Positions 53,204 through 61,598 of a DNA stretch of 64,000 nt are shown one piece after another. The stretch comes from Sphingopyxis sp. YF1. GTDB taxonomy: Bacteria; Pseudomonadota; Alphaproteobacteria; Sphingomonadales; Sphingomonadaceae. Below the pieces are notes generated by a model. It saw only the letters and a list, made by a program, of their open reading frames with translations, was not told where the DNA came from and ran no database searches. Position 1 is the stretch's first letter, and the number at the start of each line of letters is the position of its first letter. The stretch covers positions 1,364,001 through 1,428,000 of the forward strand of contig NZ_CP033204.1 of assembly GCF_022701295.1 (NCBI RefSeq), in the 5' to 3' direction. A program made the position numbers and the translations under genes.

Positions 53204-55321
53204 ATGAGCGGGCTCGTGGGCCTGTCCGCGATCCTCGCCGGGCTGTCCTTCGCGGGCTTTTCCGGGGTGACGCTGTGGCTGCTGACGCGGCCGCGCGCGC
53301 GCATGGCGGCGCTGATGCCGAGCTTCGGCTGGCTGGTCGCGGCGGCGGGGGCGATGGCGCTGTGGAGCGCGGCGACCTGGGTGTACCAGCCCGCATCGCC
53401 CGAGGCGCTGGTCGCGCGCGCGCTGCGCAACGCGGTGATGCTCGGCTGGCTCGGTGCAACCTTCTGGAATGCGCGCGCGCCGATGTCGCGGCCGTTGCGG
53501 CTGATCCAGCGGCTGCTCGTCACCTTCTGCCTCGTCGCGCTGGCGTTCGGGGCGACGGTGTGGCTGCGCGAAGGCAGCGTGCCCGCAGCCTGGGCCGCGC
53601 CGGGGCTGGCGCTGGTGGCGATGATCGTCGCGTCGGGCGGCTTGCTGCTCGTCGACAGCGGGGTGCGCCACGGCAGCGCCGGAATCCGCATGCCGGTGCT
53701 GGCGGTGGCGGGCGGTTTTGCGATGCTCTGGGCCTATGAGCTCAATTTCCAGCTGATCGGCGCACTGGCCGGCAAGCCGGCAATGACGCTGATGCTGCTC
53801 CTGCCCGCGGTCGCGCTGCTCGCGCTGCCGACTTTCGTGCTCGCGGCGATGGACGTCGGGCGCGAACGTATACAGCTGTCGCGCACCGCGGCGACGCGTA
53901 CGATCGTGCTGATCGGCGGCGCCGGCTATCTGATCCTGATCGCGCTGGCGGGCGCGGTGGCGCGGCTGGTCGGCGGCGACTATGCCGTGCTGGCGCAGAA
54001 TCTGTCGCTGGTCGTCGCGGTCGGCGCGGGCGGGCTGCTGGTCGGGTCGGCGCGGGTTCGCGCCTGGTTGACGGTGATGATCTCGAAGCATTTCTTCGAG
54101 CATCGCTACGACTATCGCGCCGAATGGATGCGCTTCACCGCGACGCTGGCGCGCGGCGACCAGGGAGGCGACGGGGAAGGCGATCTCTATCGCCGCGTCG
54201 CGCGCGCGCTCGCCGAGCTGACCGGCAGCCCCGGCGCGCTGCTGATGCTGCCCGACGCGCGCGGCAGCTTTCGCGTCGCCGACCGCTGGCACTGGGATGC
54301 CGGGGGTGACGCCGATGCCGAGCTGTCGCTGCGGTCGGCGTTCATGCTGCAGGACACGGGGCATATCGTCGATCTGGATGCGGTGCGCCGCGGCGCCACC
54401 CGCTCGGCGAGCGGGCAGGAACTGGCGATCCCCGACTGGCTGGTCGCCGACACGCGCGCGTGGGTGGTGGTGCCGGTGCTGCATTTCCAGCGGATGATCG
54501 CGGTGGTCGTGCTGCACCGCCCGGCGGTGTCGCGCGCGCTCGACTGGGAAGATCTCGACGTGCTGCGCATCGCGGGGCGGCAGGCGGCGAGCTATCTTGC
54601 CGAATCGCAGAGCCAGGCGGCGCTGTCGGAGGCGCGGCGCTTCGACGAGTTCAACCGCCGTTTCGCCTTCATCATGCACGACATCAAGAACCTCGCGAGC
54701 CAGCTTGCGCTGCTCGCGCGCAACGCCGAGCGCCACGCCGACAAGCCCGAGTTCCGTGCCGACATGGTCGGGACGCTGAAGATTTCGGCGGGGCGGCTGT
54801 CCGACCTGCTGGCGCGCCTGTCGCCGCGCGAGCGCGGGCGGGCGGCCGAGGCCGCGGCGACGCCGGTCGAGCCGCTGCTCGAGGCGGTCGCGGCGCAGAT
54901 GAAGCCGCGCCGCGATCTGTTTGTCGGCTGCGCAACGGGGCTGACCGCGTGGGCTGACGCCGAATCGGTGCGGCAGATCGTCGAACATCTGGCGACCAAC
55001 GCGATCGACGCCTCGCCGGGCGATGCGCCGGTGCAACTGCTCGCGGCGCGCGAGGGCGGGCGGGTGCGGATCGACGTGCTCGACCAGGGCAGCGGGATGA
55101 GCCGCGAATTCATCGAAGGCGAGCTGTTCAAACCCTTCGTCTCGACCAAGGACGGAGGGTTCGGGCTGGGCGCGTATGAGGCGTTGCAGCTGGCGCAGGC
55201 GCTGGGCGGGGCGATCGACGTTGCCAGTGAGCCCGGAAAGGGGAGCCGCTTTACGCTGTGGCTGCCCGCCGCGGCGCGCGGCGGGGCATCGGGTGGGGAC
55301 GAGTGGATGAAGGTGGCATGA
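53204..55321 (+). CDS. prsK: PEP-CTERM system histidine kinase PrsK
   Basis: PrsK is the membrane kinase of the PrsK/PrsR pair that controls sigma54-dependent PEP-CTERM/exosortase genes. The 705-residue product has about ten TM helices at the N-terminus (1-280) and a GAF-like domain (about 325-460). The kinase core follows, with the characteristic FIMHDIKNLASQLALLARN (His492) and ATPase motifs HLATNAIDASPG, DQGSGMS and GGFGLGAYEALQLAQALGG. The start is ATG 53204. Its stop overlaps the prsR start (ATGA, 55318-55321), so expression is coupled. Confidence 0.95.
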   Translation: MSGLVGLSAILAGLSFAGFSGVTLWLLTRPRARMAALMPSFGWLVAAAGAMALWSAATWVYQPASPEALVARALRNAVMLGWLGATFWNARAPMSRPLRLIQRLLVTFCLVALAFGATVWLREGSVPAAWAAPGLALVAMIVASGGLLLVDSGVRHGSAGIRMPVLAVAGGFAMLWAYELNFQLIGALAGKPAMTLMLLLPAVALLALPTFVLAAMDVGRERIQLSRTAATRTIVLIGGAGYLILIALAGAVARLVGGDYAVLAQNLSLVVAVGAGGLLVGSARVRAWLTVMISKHFFEHRYDYRAEWMRFTATLARGDQGGDGEGDLYRRVARALAELTGSPGALLMLPDARGSFRVADRWHWDAGGDADAELSLRSAFMLQDTGHIVDLDAVRRGATRSASGQELAIPDWLVADTRAWVVVPVLHFQRMIAVVVLHRPAVSRALDWEDLDVLRIAGRQAASYLAESQSQAALSEARRFDEFNRRFAFIMHDIKNLASQLALLARNAERHADKPEFRADMVGTLKISAGRLSDLLARLSPRERGRAAEAAATPVEPLLEAVAAQMKPRRDLFVGCATGLTAWADAESVRQIVEHLATNAIDASPGDAPVQLLAAREGGRVRIDVLDQGSGMSREFIEGELFKPFVSTKDGGFGLGAYEALQLAQALGGAIDVASEPGKGSRFTLWLPAAARGGASGGDEWMKVA

Positions 55322-56700
55322 TGACGAGCGACGGGACCGGAGCGCCGCGCAAGCTGCTGGTGGTCGAGGACGACCCCGGGCTGCAGACGCAGCTCAAATG
55401 GGCTTATGACGATTATGAGGTGCTGATCGCGGGTGACCATGATGCGGCGATTGAGCTGCTGCGCGCCGGCGAACCCGACGTGGTGACGCTCGATCTGGGG
55501 CTGCCGCCCGATCCCGACGGGACGCGCGAGGGGTTTCGCACGCTGTCGGCGATCCTTGAGATGAAACCCGACACCAAGGTGATCGTGGTGTCGGGGCATG
55601 GCGAGCGGGCGAGCGCGCTGAACGCGATCGCGCAGGGGGCGTGGGATTTTTACCAGAAACCGATCGACATCGACGAGCTGGGGCTGATCGTCCGCCGGGC
55701 ATTCCACGTCCGCGAACTCGAGGTCGAGAATGCCCGGCTCGCGAGTCTGGGAGCGAACGACAATCGCGTGCTCGGCGGGATGATCACCGGCGCCCCCGAA
55801 ATGCTGAAGGTCGCGCGCACGATCGAGCGCGTCGCCAACCTTGGCGTATCGGTGATGCTGCTCGGCGCGAGCGGCACCGGCAAGGAGCTTCTCGCGCGCG
55901 GACTGCACGAAGCGAGCGCGCGGCGCGACGGGGCTTTCGTCGCGATCAACTGCGCCGCGATCCCCGAGAATCTGCTCGAAAGCGAGCTGTTCGGACACGA
56001 GAAGGGGGCGTTCACCGGTGCGGTGAAGACCACCGAGGGCAAGATCGAGCTGGCGCACGGCGGGACGCTTTTCCTCGACGAAGTCGGCGACATCCCGCTG
56101 CCGCTCCAGGTCAAGCTGCTGCGTTTCCTGCAGGAGCGCACGATCGAGCGGGTCGGCGGGCGCAAGCCGATCGCGGTCGATACGCGAATCGTCTGCGCGA
56201 CGCACCGCGATCTCGACGCGATGATCGCGGCGGGGAGTTTCCGCGACGACCTTTACTACCGGCTCGCCGAGATGGTGGTGAAGATCCCGTCGCTCGCCGA
56301 ACGGCCGGGCGACGCGGTGCTGCTGGCGCGCCACTTCCTCCACCAATATGCCCCCGAGATGAACCCCGGGGTGCGCGGCTTCGCGCCCGATGCGCTGCAG
56401 GCGATCGACGAGGCGCGCTGGCCGGGCAATGTCCGCGAACTGGAAAACCGCATCAAGCGCGCGGTTATCATGGCCGACGGCAAGCTGGTCGCAAGGGAGG
56501 ACCTCGACATCGCGGGGGGCGAGGCCGAGGGAGCCGAGGCGTGGCTCAACCTGCGCAGCGCGCGCGAGGCGGCCGACCGCGTCGCGATCCGCCGCGCGAT
56601 GACGCAGAGCGAAGGCAATATCTCGCTTGCGGCAAAGCTGCTCGGGATCAGCCGCCCGACGCTTTACGACCTGCTCAAGCAATATCGGATGCAGGGCTGA
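55318..56700 (+). CDS. prsR: PEP-CTERM system sigma54 response regulator PrsR
   Basis: This 460-residue NtrC-type activator works with sigma54 RNA polymerase. The receiver has Asp59 ([14 protein letters not shown]) and the Lys in [11 protein letters not shown]. The AAA+ domain has Walker A GASGTGKE, the sigma54-contact GAFTGA loop, Walker [12 protein letters not shown] and the arginine finger region. The C-terminal Fis-type HTH is [29 protein letters not shown] 55318 overlaps the prsK stop; ATG 55321 is an alternative. Its usual targets, PEP-CTERM proteins and exosortase genes, are not in this window. Confidence 0.96.
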   Translation: MMTSDGTGAPRKLLVVEDDPGLQTQLKWAYDDYEVLIAGDHDAAIELLRAGEPDVVTLDLGLPPDPDGTREGFRTLSAILEMKPDTKVIVVSGHGERASALNAIAQGAWDFYQKPIDIDELGLIVRRAFHVRELEVENARLASLGANDNRVLGGMITGAPEMLKVARTIERVANLGVSVMLLGASGTGKELLARGLHEASARRDGAFVAINCAAIPENLLESELFGHEKGAFTGAVKTTEGKIELAHGGTLFLDEVGDIPLPLQVKLLRFLQERTIERVGGRKPIAVDTRIVCATHRDLDAMIAAGSFRDDLYYRLAEMVVKIPSLAERPGDAVLLARHFLHQYAPEMNPGVRGFAPDALQAIDEARWPGNVRELENRIKRAVIMADGKLVAREDLDIAGGEAEGAEAWLNLRSAREAADRVAIRRAMTQSEGNISLAAKLLGISRPTLYDLLKQYRMQG

Positions 56701-56702
56701 AG

Positions 56703-58547
56703 GTGACGCGCGTCCGCGCCTGGATTGGCATGCTGCTGTTCGCGGCGTTGCTGGCGGGGTGCGGTGAAGCGCGCCCGGTGAGCCCGCGCGCCGCGCTCGA
56801 ACAGCGCAAGGCTGCGTTGCAGGAGATGCTTGCGGACGATCCGCACCAGCTGGCCGAGCAGGTCGAACTGGCGCGGCTGCTGATGAAGCTGGGCGACGGC
56901 GTCAGTGCCGAGGCGGCGGTGCAGGGCGCACTTAATGCCGGCGGAACCGAGCCGGCGCTGCGTCCGCTCGCGGCGAAGGCGGCCGCGCTGCAGGGCGACG
57001 GCGACCGCGCCTTTCGCATCCTCGACGCCGGGCCGATCGCGCCCGCGATGATCGGCGAGGCGGCGTGGGTCGCGGGCAATGTCCATCTGGACAATGGCGA
57101 CCTTGGTGATGCGCGCGATGCGTTCGACCGCGCGGTGCAGGACCTGCCGCGCAATTCGGACCTGTGGGTCGACGTCGCGCGCTTTCGCGACGCCAATGCC
57201 GACGCGCTCGGCGCGCGCGACGCGGTCGACTATGCGATCGAGCTCGACAAGACGAACAGCGCGGCGCTGGCGTTCAAGGCCAATCTGGTACGCACCCAGC
57301 GCGGCCTCAACGCCTCGCTCGAATGGTACGACAAGGCGCTTGCCGCCGACCCCGACAATGCCGGCGCGCTGATCGACCGCGCCGCGACGCTGGGCGACCT
57401 TGGTCGCTATCGCGACATGCTCGCCTCGCTGCGCCACGCCGCGACGCTCGCGCCGGGCGAGCCGCGGCTCTATTATCTGCAGGCGGTGCTCGCGGCGCGG
57501 GCGGGCAATTACCAGCTTGCGCGCAGCCTGCTCCAGCGCACGCGCGGGCGGCTGGACGAAGAGCCGGGGTTCATGCTGCTGAGCGCGATCGTCGAACTGG
57601 AACTGGGCGGTGAGGCGGTGGCCGCGACCTGGGCCGACCGGTTGCTGGGGGAGCAGCCGCACAATCTGACCGCGCGGCGTATCCTGGCGCTGTCCGAATG
57701 GGCGGGGGGCGACCCCGACGGCGCGCTCGAGGCGCTGTCGCCGATTGTGGCGCGGGGCGACGCCGACAGCTGGTCGCTGACGATGGCGGCGCGCGCGGCC
57801 GCCGAACTGGGGCAGGGCGAGGCGTCCACGGCCTTTCTGACGCGCGCCGCAGCGCTGGCACCGGGCGAGGCGGTGCCCTTTGCCAGCGGCGGAAACTACG
57901 GTCTGGTCGCAGCGCAGGCCGATGCCCGGCCGCTCGATCCGTCGGTGGTGATCCCGGCGATGGAAAGCGAGATGGCGACCGGCAACGCCGCGCGCGCGCT
58001 CGCGCGGGCAGCGCGGCTGCGCGACGCCAATCGCGGGGTCGCCGATGCGCATATCCTGCACGGCGACGCGGCCCTGGCGGCGGGCGAATATGCGCAGGCG
58101 GTGCAGAGCTTCCGTGCTGCGCGCGATCTCGATGCGGGCGAGCGGACGACGCTGCGGCTGGCCAATGCGCTGTTCCGCGCCGGCGATCCCGCCGGATCAG
58201 GCGCGGCGATCCTCGCGCTGCGCGACAGCCAGCCGTCGAGCATCGCGGCCGACCGGCTGGCGGGGCATCTGGCGATGGATATCGAACATTGGGACGATGC
58301 GATCGCGCATTTCGAGCGCGTGCGGCGCCGGATCGGCAACCGCGACGCGGTGGTGCTGCGCGAACTGGCCAGGGCCTATGCCGCGAAAGGAGAGCGCGCG
58401 CGCGCAACCGCGACGATCGCGCGCGCCTATCGGTTGCAGCCGCTCAACGGCGCGATCATGGATCTATATGCCGATCTGCTGGCGCAGGGCGGCGACGCGC
58501 AGGGCGCTGCGGACTTGCGCGAGAAGCGGGCGCAGATCGGGCGATAG
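56703..58547 (+). CDS. prsT: PEP-CTERM system TPR lipoprotein PrsT
   Basis: PrsT is the TPR protein that accompanies PrsK/PrsR. The 614-residue product has a lipoprotein signal ending in LLAGC, then about fourteen TPR-like helix pairs up to the C-terminus. Examples are PADDxxA-like repeats such as ALAADPDNAGALIDRAATLG and the last ATIARAYRLQPLNGAIMDLY. It should sit in the outer membrane or periplasm as a scaffold for polysaccharide export or PEP-CTERM sorting. The start is GTG 56703, 2 bp after the prsR stop; an ATG at 56730 would leave a very short signal. Confidence 0.9.
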   Translation: MTRVRAWIGMLLFAALLAGCGEARPVSPRAALEQRKAALQEMLADDPHQLAEQVELARLLMKLGDGVSAEAAVQGALNAGGTEPALRPLAAKAAALQGDGDRAFRILDAGPIAPAMIGEAAWVAGNVHLDNGDLGDARDAFDRAVQDLPRNSDLWVDVARFRDANADALGARDAVDYAIELDKTNSAALAFKANLVRTQRGLNASLEWYDKALAADPDNAGALIDRAATLGDLGRYRDMLASLRHAATLAPGEPRLYYLQAVLAARAGNYQLARSLLQRTRGRLDEEPGFMLLSAIVELELGGEAVAATWADRLLGEQPHNLTARRILALSEWAGGDPDGALEALSPIVARGDADSWSLTMAARAAAELGQGEASTAFLTRAAALAPGEAVPFASGGNYGLVAAQADARPLDPSVVIPAMESEMATGNAARALARAARLRDANRGVADAHILHGDAALAAGEYAQAVQSFRAARDLDAGERTTLRLANALFRAGDPAGSGAAILALRDSQPSSIAADRLAGHLAMDIEHWDDAIAHFERVRRRIGNRDAVVLRELARAYAAKGERARATATIARAYRLQPLNGAIMDLYADLLAQGGDAQGAADLREKRAQIGR

Positions 58548-58831
58548 GCGGCGCCGGCGGACCGGGCGGCTAGCGACCGGTAGGCGACATTCAATCCTCC
58601 CTGTGGCCGCAGGCCATGGGGAGGGGGGGGCCGCCGCAGGCGGGGTGGAGGAGCTGCGAGGTCGCGTCCTTCGCCCCTCCGTCAGCGCTGCGCGCTGCCA
58701 CCTCCCCATCGCTGCGCGACAGGGAGGAGCGGGAAAAGCCAACCGATCGCGGAAATCAGCTTTCCCCTCCCGCCTGAGGGGGGGGGAGGCGCGTCCGCTC
58801 CCAACCCCAAAACGGGCGATGCGACGAGCCG
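58548..58831. repeat. Palindromic repeat cluster, class D
   Basis: A large imperfect inverted repeat (58594-58731) with CCTCCCTGT...GGGGAGG at one end and CCTCCCC...ACAGGGAGG at the other, plus internal GCAGGC and GCGCAGCG-type stems. A further CCCCTCC/GGGGGAGG piece lies at about 58764-58790. A 25-bp part (58707-58731) recurs at 43296-43320. No coding content is seen. Confidence 0.75.
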
Positions 58832-59179
58832 TCAGGCTTCGGTCAGGTCGAGCAGAGTCCGGGCGTCGAGCCCGATACGGCGCATCTGCTGGGCGACGGG
58901 GGGCCAGATGTTGGTGAGGAAATCCTGCCGCATCAGTTCGCGCAGCCGGTCGGTCGCACCCTCGGCGACGAACATGCCGACGCCGCGCTTCACCGTGACC
59001 AGTTCCTCGTCCTGAAAGGTCTGATAGGCCTTGGCGACGGTGAGCGGGTTGGCGCCTTCCTCGGCGGCGAGCGAGCGCACCGAGGGGAGCATGTCGCCGT
59101 CGCGATAGGTGCCGTCGAGGATAGCGTTGGCGATCACATCGCGCAGACGCTGGTACACGGGTTTGGTCTGATCGAGCAT
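58832..59179 (-). CDS. GntR-family regulator, YtrA subfamily
   Basis: The 115-residue protein is a GntR winged helix (QTKPVYQRLRDVIANAILDGTYRDGDMLPSVRSLAAEEG and NPLTVAKAYQTFQDEELVTVKRGVGMFV) with only a short helical tail. This is the minimal YtrA type that usually represses an adjacent ABC transporter operon. No ABC transporter is next to it here; neighbours are repeats and a nitroreductase. Targets are unknown. Confidence 0.9.
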   Translation of the reverse strand: MLDQTKPVYQRLRDVIANAILDGTYRDGDMLPSVRSLAAEEGANPLTVAKAYQTFQDEELVTVKRGVGMFVAEGATDRLRELMRQDFLTNIWPPVAQQMRRIGLDARTLLDLTEA

Positions 59180-59249
59180 GCCGCTTTAATGCCATAAGAC
59201 AGCAGCACAGTCAAATCACGATATTAGAAATGTGGCGCGTCTCTTGAAA

Positions 59250-59840
59250 TTAAATTTCCCAAGCGTGCACGACGTCGTCATATTCGGGGCGGGGGCGTTC
59301 GGACTGTGCGGCGCCCGCGGTGCCGAGGAAGAAATAGCCGACGATCGTGTCGCCGTCCCCCGCGCCGAAGGCGGCGGCAACCTCGGGGCTGTACGCCGCC
59401 CAGCCGGTGAGCCAGCTGCCGACGAAGCCGTGCGCGTGCGCGGCGTGGAGCAGGTTCATGCCCACCGCACCCGCCGACATCTGCTGTTCCCAGACCGGGA
59501 TCTTGGCGCCGGGGACGGGGGTCGAGAGGAGGACGAGCAGGGTCGGCGCCTGATGCGCGAACTGGTCCAGCGCCGACAGGTCCTTGCCCGCCGCGCCGGG
59601 GTTTTCGGCAACCCATGCCCGCTTGAGCAGGCTCGCGAAGGCGTCGCGCTGGTCGGCGGCGACGGTGACGATGCGCCAGGGGGCAAGCTTGCCATGATCG
59701 GGGGTGCGCAGCGCGAGCGCGATGATGGCGCGCAGCGTCGCGGCGTCGGGGCCGGGCGCGACCATGTCGCGGGCCTTGCCCGAGCGGCGGGTGGCGAGGT
59801 GGGCGAGCAGCGAGGAGGTGTCGTTGAACATGCCGCCCAT
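59250..59840 (-). CDS. Nitroreductase family protein (YdjA-like)
   Basis: The 196-residue FMN-dependent reductase has RRSGKARDMVAPGPD (FMN-phosphate contact), RTPDHGKLAPWRIVTV, SAGAVGMNLLHAAHAHGFVGSWLTGW and the C-terminal GYFFLGTAG. It reduces nitro compounds or quinones with NAD(P)H; the physiological substrate is unknown. ATG 59840 or 59831 may be the start. A Fur-like palindrome 30 bp upstream suggests iron-responsive control. Confidence 0.9.
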   Translation of the reverse strand: MGGMFNDTSSLLAHLATRRSGKARDMVAPGPDAATLRAIIALALRTPDHGKLAPWRIVTVAADQRDAFASLLKRAWVAENPGAAGKDLSALDQFAHQAPTLLVLLSTPVPGAKIPVWEQQMSAGAVGMNLLHAAHAHGFVGSWLTGWAAYSPEVAAAFGAGDGDTIVGYFFLGTAGAAQSERPRPEYDDVVHAWEI

Positions 59841-59869
59841 GTGGCGCGGCGCGCGCTTTTGCGCAAGTG

Positions 59870-59886
59870 TTGCGAATGATTCGCAA
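59870..59886. promoter_or_regulatory. Fur-like palindrome TTGCGAATGATTCGCAA
   Basis: A perfect 8-1-8 palindrome whose core GCGAAT-G-ATTCGC has the 6-1-6 layout of Fur boxes, similar to TGCGAATGATTATC at the receptor promoter (45761-45774). It lies 30 bp upstream of the nitroreductase and 125 bp from the peptide transporter. Confidence 0.6.
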
Positions 59887-60011
59887 ATTTCTCCGCCCCG
59901 GCCGAACCGGTTTCACGCGCAATTAGATTCTTCCAATACGCAATTTTCGCGCTAGGTTGCGCCCATCTGTCCCGTTTTCGGGACCAACATCATATCCAGG
60001 GAAGGGTCGCC

Positions 60012-61595
60012 ATGACCAAAGCCTATGCCCAGCACGGGGACGCCGCGGGGACGTTCCTCGGCCATCCCAAGGGCCTTTTCGTTCTGTTTTTCGCCGAGAT
60101 GTGGGAGCGCTTTTCCTATTACGGGATGCGCGCGCTCCTGATCTTCTACCTCACCAAGCACTGGCTGTTCTCCGACGGCGAAGCGGGCGTCATCTATGGC
60201 GCCTATACCGCGCTCGTCTATATCACCCCGGTGCTCGGCGGCTATCTGGCGGATCGCTGGCTGGGGCAGCGCAAGGCAGTGCTCTATGGCGCCATATTGC
60301 TGACCTTCGGCCATTTCCTGATGGGCTTTGAAGGCGACGGCGGGCAAAATGCCGCCGATCTCAACATCTTCTGGCTTGCGCTTGCCTTCATCATCGTCGG
60401 GTCGGGTTTCCTGAAGGCCAATATCTCGGTGATCGTCGGCCAGCTCTATCCGCGCACCGACGTGCGCCGCGACGGCGCCTACACCATCTTCTACATGGGG
60501 ATTAACCTCGGCGCGGCGCTGGGTTCGCTGCTCTGCGGCTACCTCGGCGAAGTATACGGCTGGGCCTATGGCTTCGGCGCCGCGGGCTTCGGCATGCTCG
60601 CCGGCCTGATCGTCTTCGTCCTGTTCAAGCCCTTGCTGCTCGGCCGCGGCGAACCCGAGAATCCGGCGCTGCTCCAGGAGAAGAAGTTCGGGCTCAAATT
60701 CGAATGGCTGCTCTATGTCGTCGGCCTGATCGCGGTCGGCGTGTGCTGGTGGCTGGTGCAGAATCAGGCGCTCGTCGGCACGCTGCTCGGCGGCGCGGGA
60801 GCCATCCTCGTCGCCTATGTCATCGGGACGGCGGTGATCAAGCTGCCGGCCGAAGACCGCGACCGCATCTTTGCCGCGATGTTCCTGATCCTTGGTTCGA
60901 TCCTCTTCTGGGCGCTGTTCGAACAGGCGGGCTCGTCGCTCAACCTGTTCACCGACCGTTATGTCGATCGCGGCGGGGTGCCGGCGTCGGTGTTCCAGTC
61001 GGTCAACGCCATCTACATCGTGCTGCTCGCACCGCTGTTCGCGGGACTGTGGACCTGGCTCGGCCGCCGGGGGATGGAACCCTCGACCCCGGTCAAGTTC
61101 GGCCTCGCGATGCTCCAGCTCGGGCTCGGTTTCTACATCCTCAAATGGGGTGCAGCCGCGGTCGGCATGGAAAATGCGACGCCGGTGCTCTTCATCTTCC
61201 TGATCTACCTGTTCCACACCACCGGCGAACTCTGCCTGTCGCCGGTCGGGCTCAGCGCGATGAACCGGCTGGCGCCGGCGCATATGGCGTCGCTGATCAT
61301 GGGCACCTGGTTCTTCGCCTCGGCCACCGGCAACTTCGCCGCGGGCCTGATCGCGGCGGCGACGGGGTCCGAAAGGGCGAGCGGCGAGGGTGCGGGCAAG
61401 GCGCTGGTGCTCGACGTCTATGGCACGATCGGGCTGTGGGCGGTCGGCTTTGGCGTGCTGGTGATCCTTGTGTCGCCGCTGATCAAGAAGCTGATGCACC
61501 TCGACACGCTGCGCGATGCCGACGAGCTGGCGGGTGAAAAGGAAATCGGCGAGCCGCAGGCTGCCGGCGTCCACCCCGAAGCCAAGGGAGCGTAA
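60012..61595 (+). CDS. POT/PTR-family peptide transporter
   Basis: The 527-residue, 12-14 TM proton-coupled oligopeptide transporter carries the ExxERFSYYG motif (EMWERFSYYGMRALLIFYL) near the start and GGYLADRWLGQRK after TM2. FYMGINLGAALGSLLCGYLGE and the second-half ILFWALFEQAGSSLNLFTD are also family features. It imports di- and tripeptides, fitting with the secreted peptidases in the window. SD AGGGAAGG precedes the ATG. The amidohydrolase gene follows after 3 bp. Confidence 0.96.
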   Translation: MTKAYAQHGDAAGTFLGHPKGLFVLFFAEMWERFSYYGMRALLIFYLTKHWLFSDGEAGVIYGAYTALVYITPVLGGYLADRWLGQRKAVLYGAILLTFGHFLMGFEGDGGQNAADLNIFWLALAFIIVGSGFLKANISVIVGQLYPRTDVRRDGAYTIFYMGINLGAALGSLLCGYLGEVYGWAYGFGAAGFGMLAGLIVFVLFKPLLLGRGEPENPALLQEKKFGLKFEWLLYVVGLIAVGVCWWLVQNQALVGTLLGGAGAILVAYVIGTAVIKLPAEDRDRIFAAMFLILGSILFWALFEQAGSSLNLFTDRYVDRGGVPASVFQSVNAIYIVLLAPLFAGLWTWLGRRGMEPSTPVKFGLAMLQLGLGFYILKWGAAAVGMENATPVLFIFLIYLFHTTGELCLSPVGLSAMNRLAPAHMASLIMGTWFFASATGNFAAGLIAAATGSERASGEGAGKALVLDVYGTIGLWAVGFGVLVILVSPLIKKLMHLDTLRDADELAGEKEIGEPQAAGVHPEAKGA

Positions 61596-61598
61596 GCG

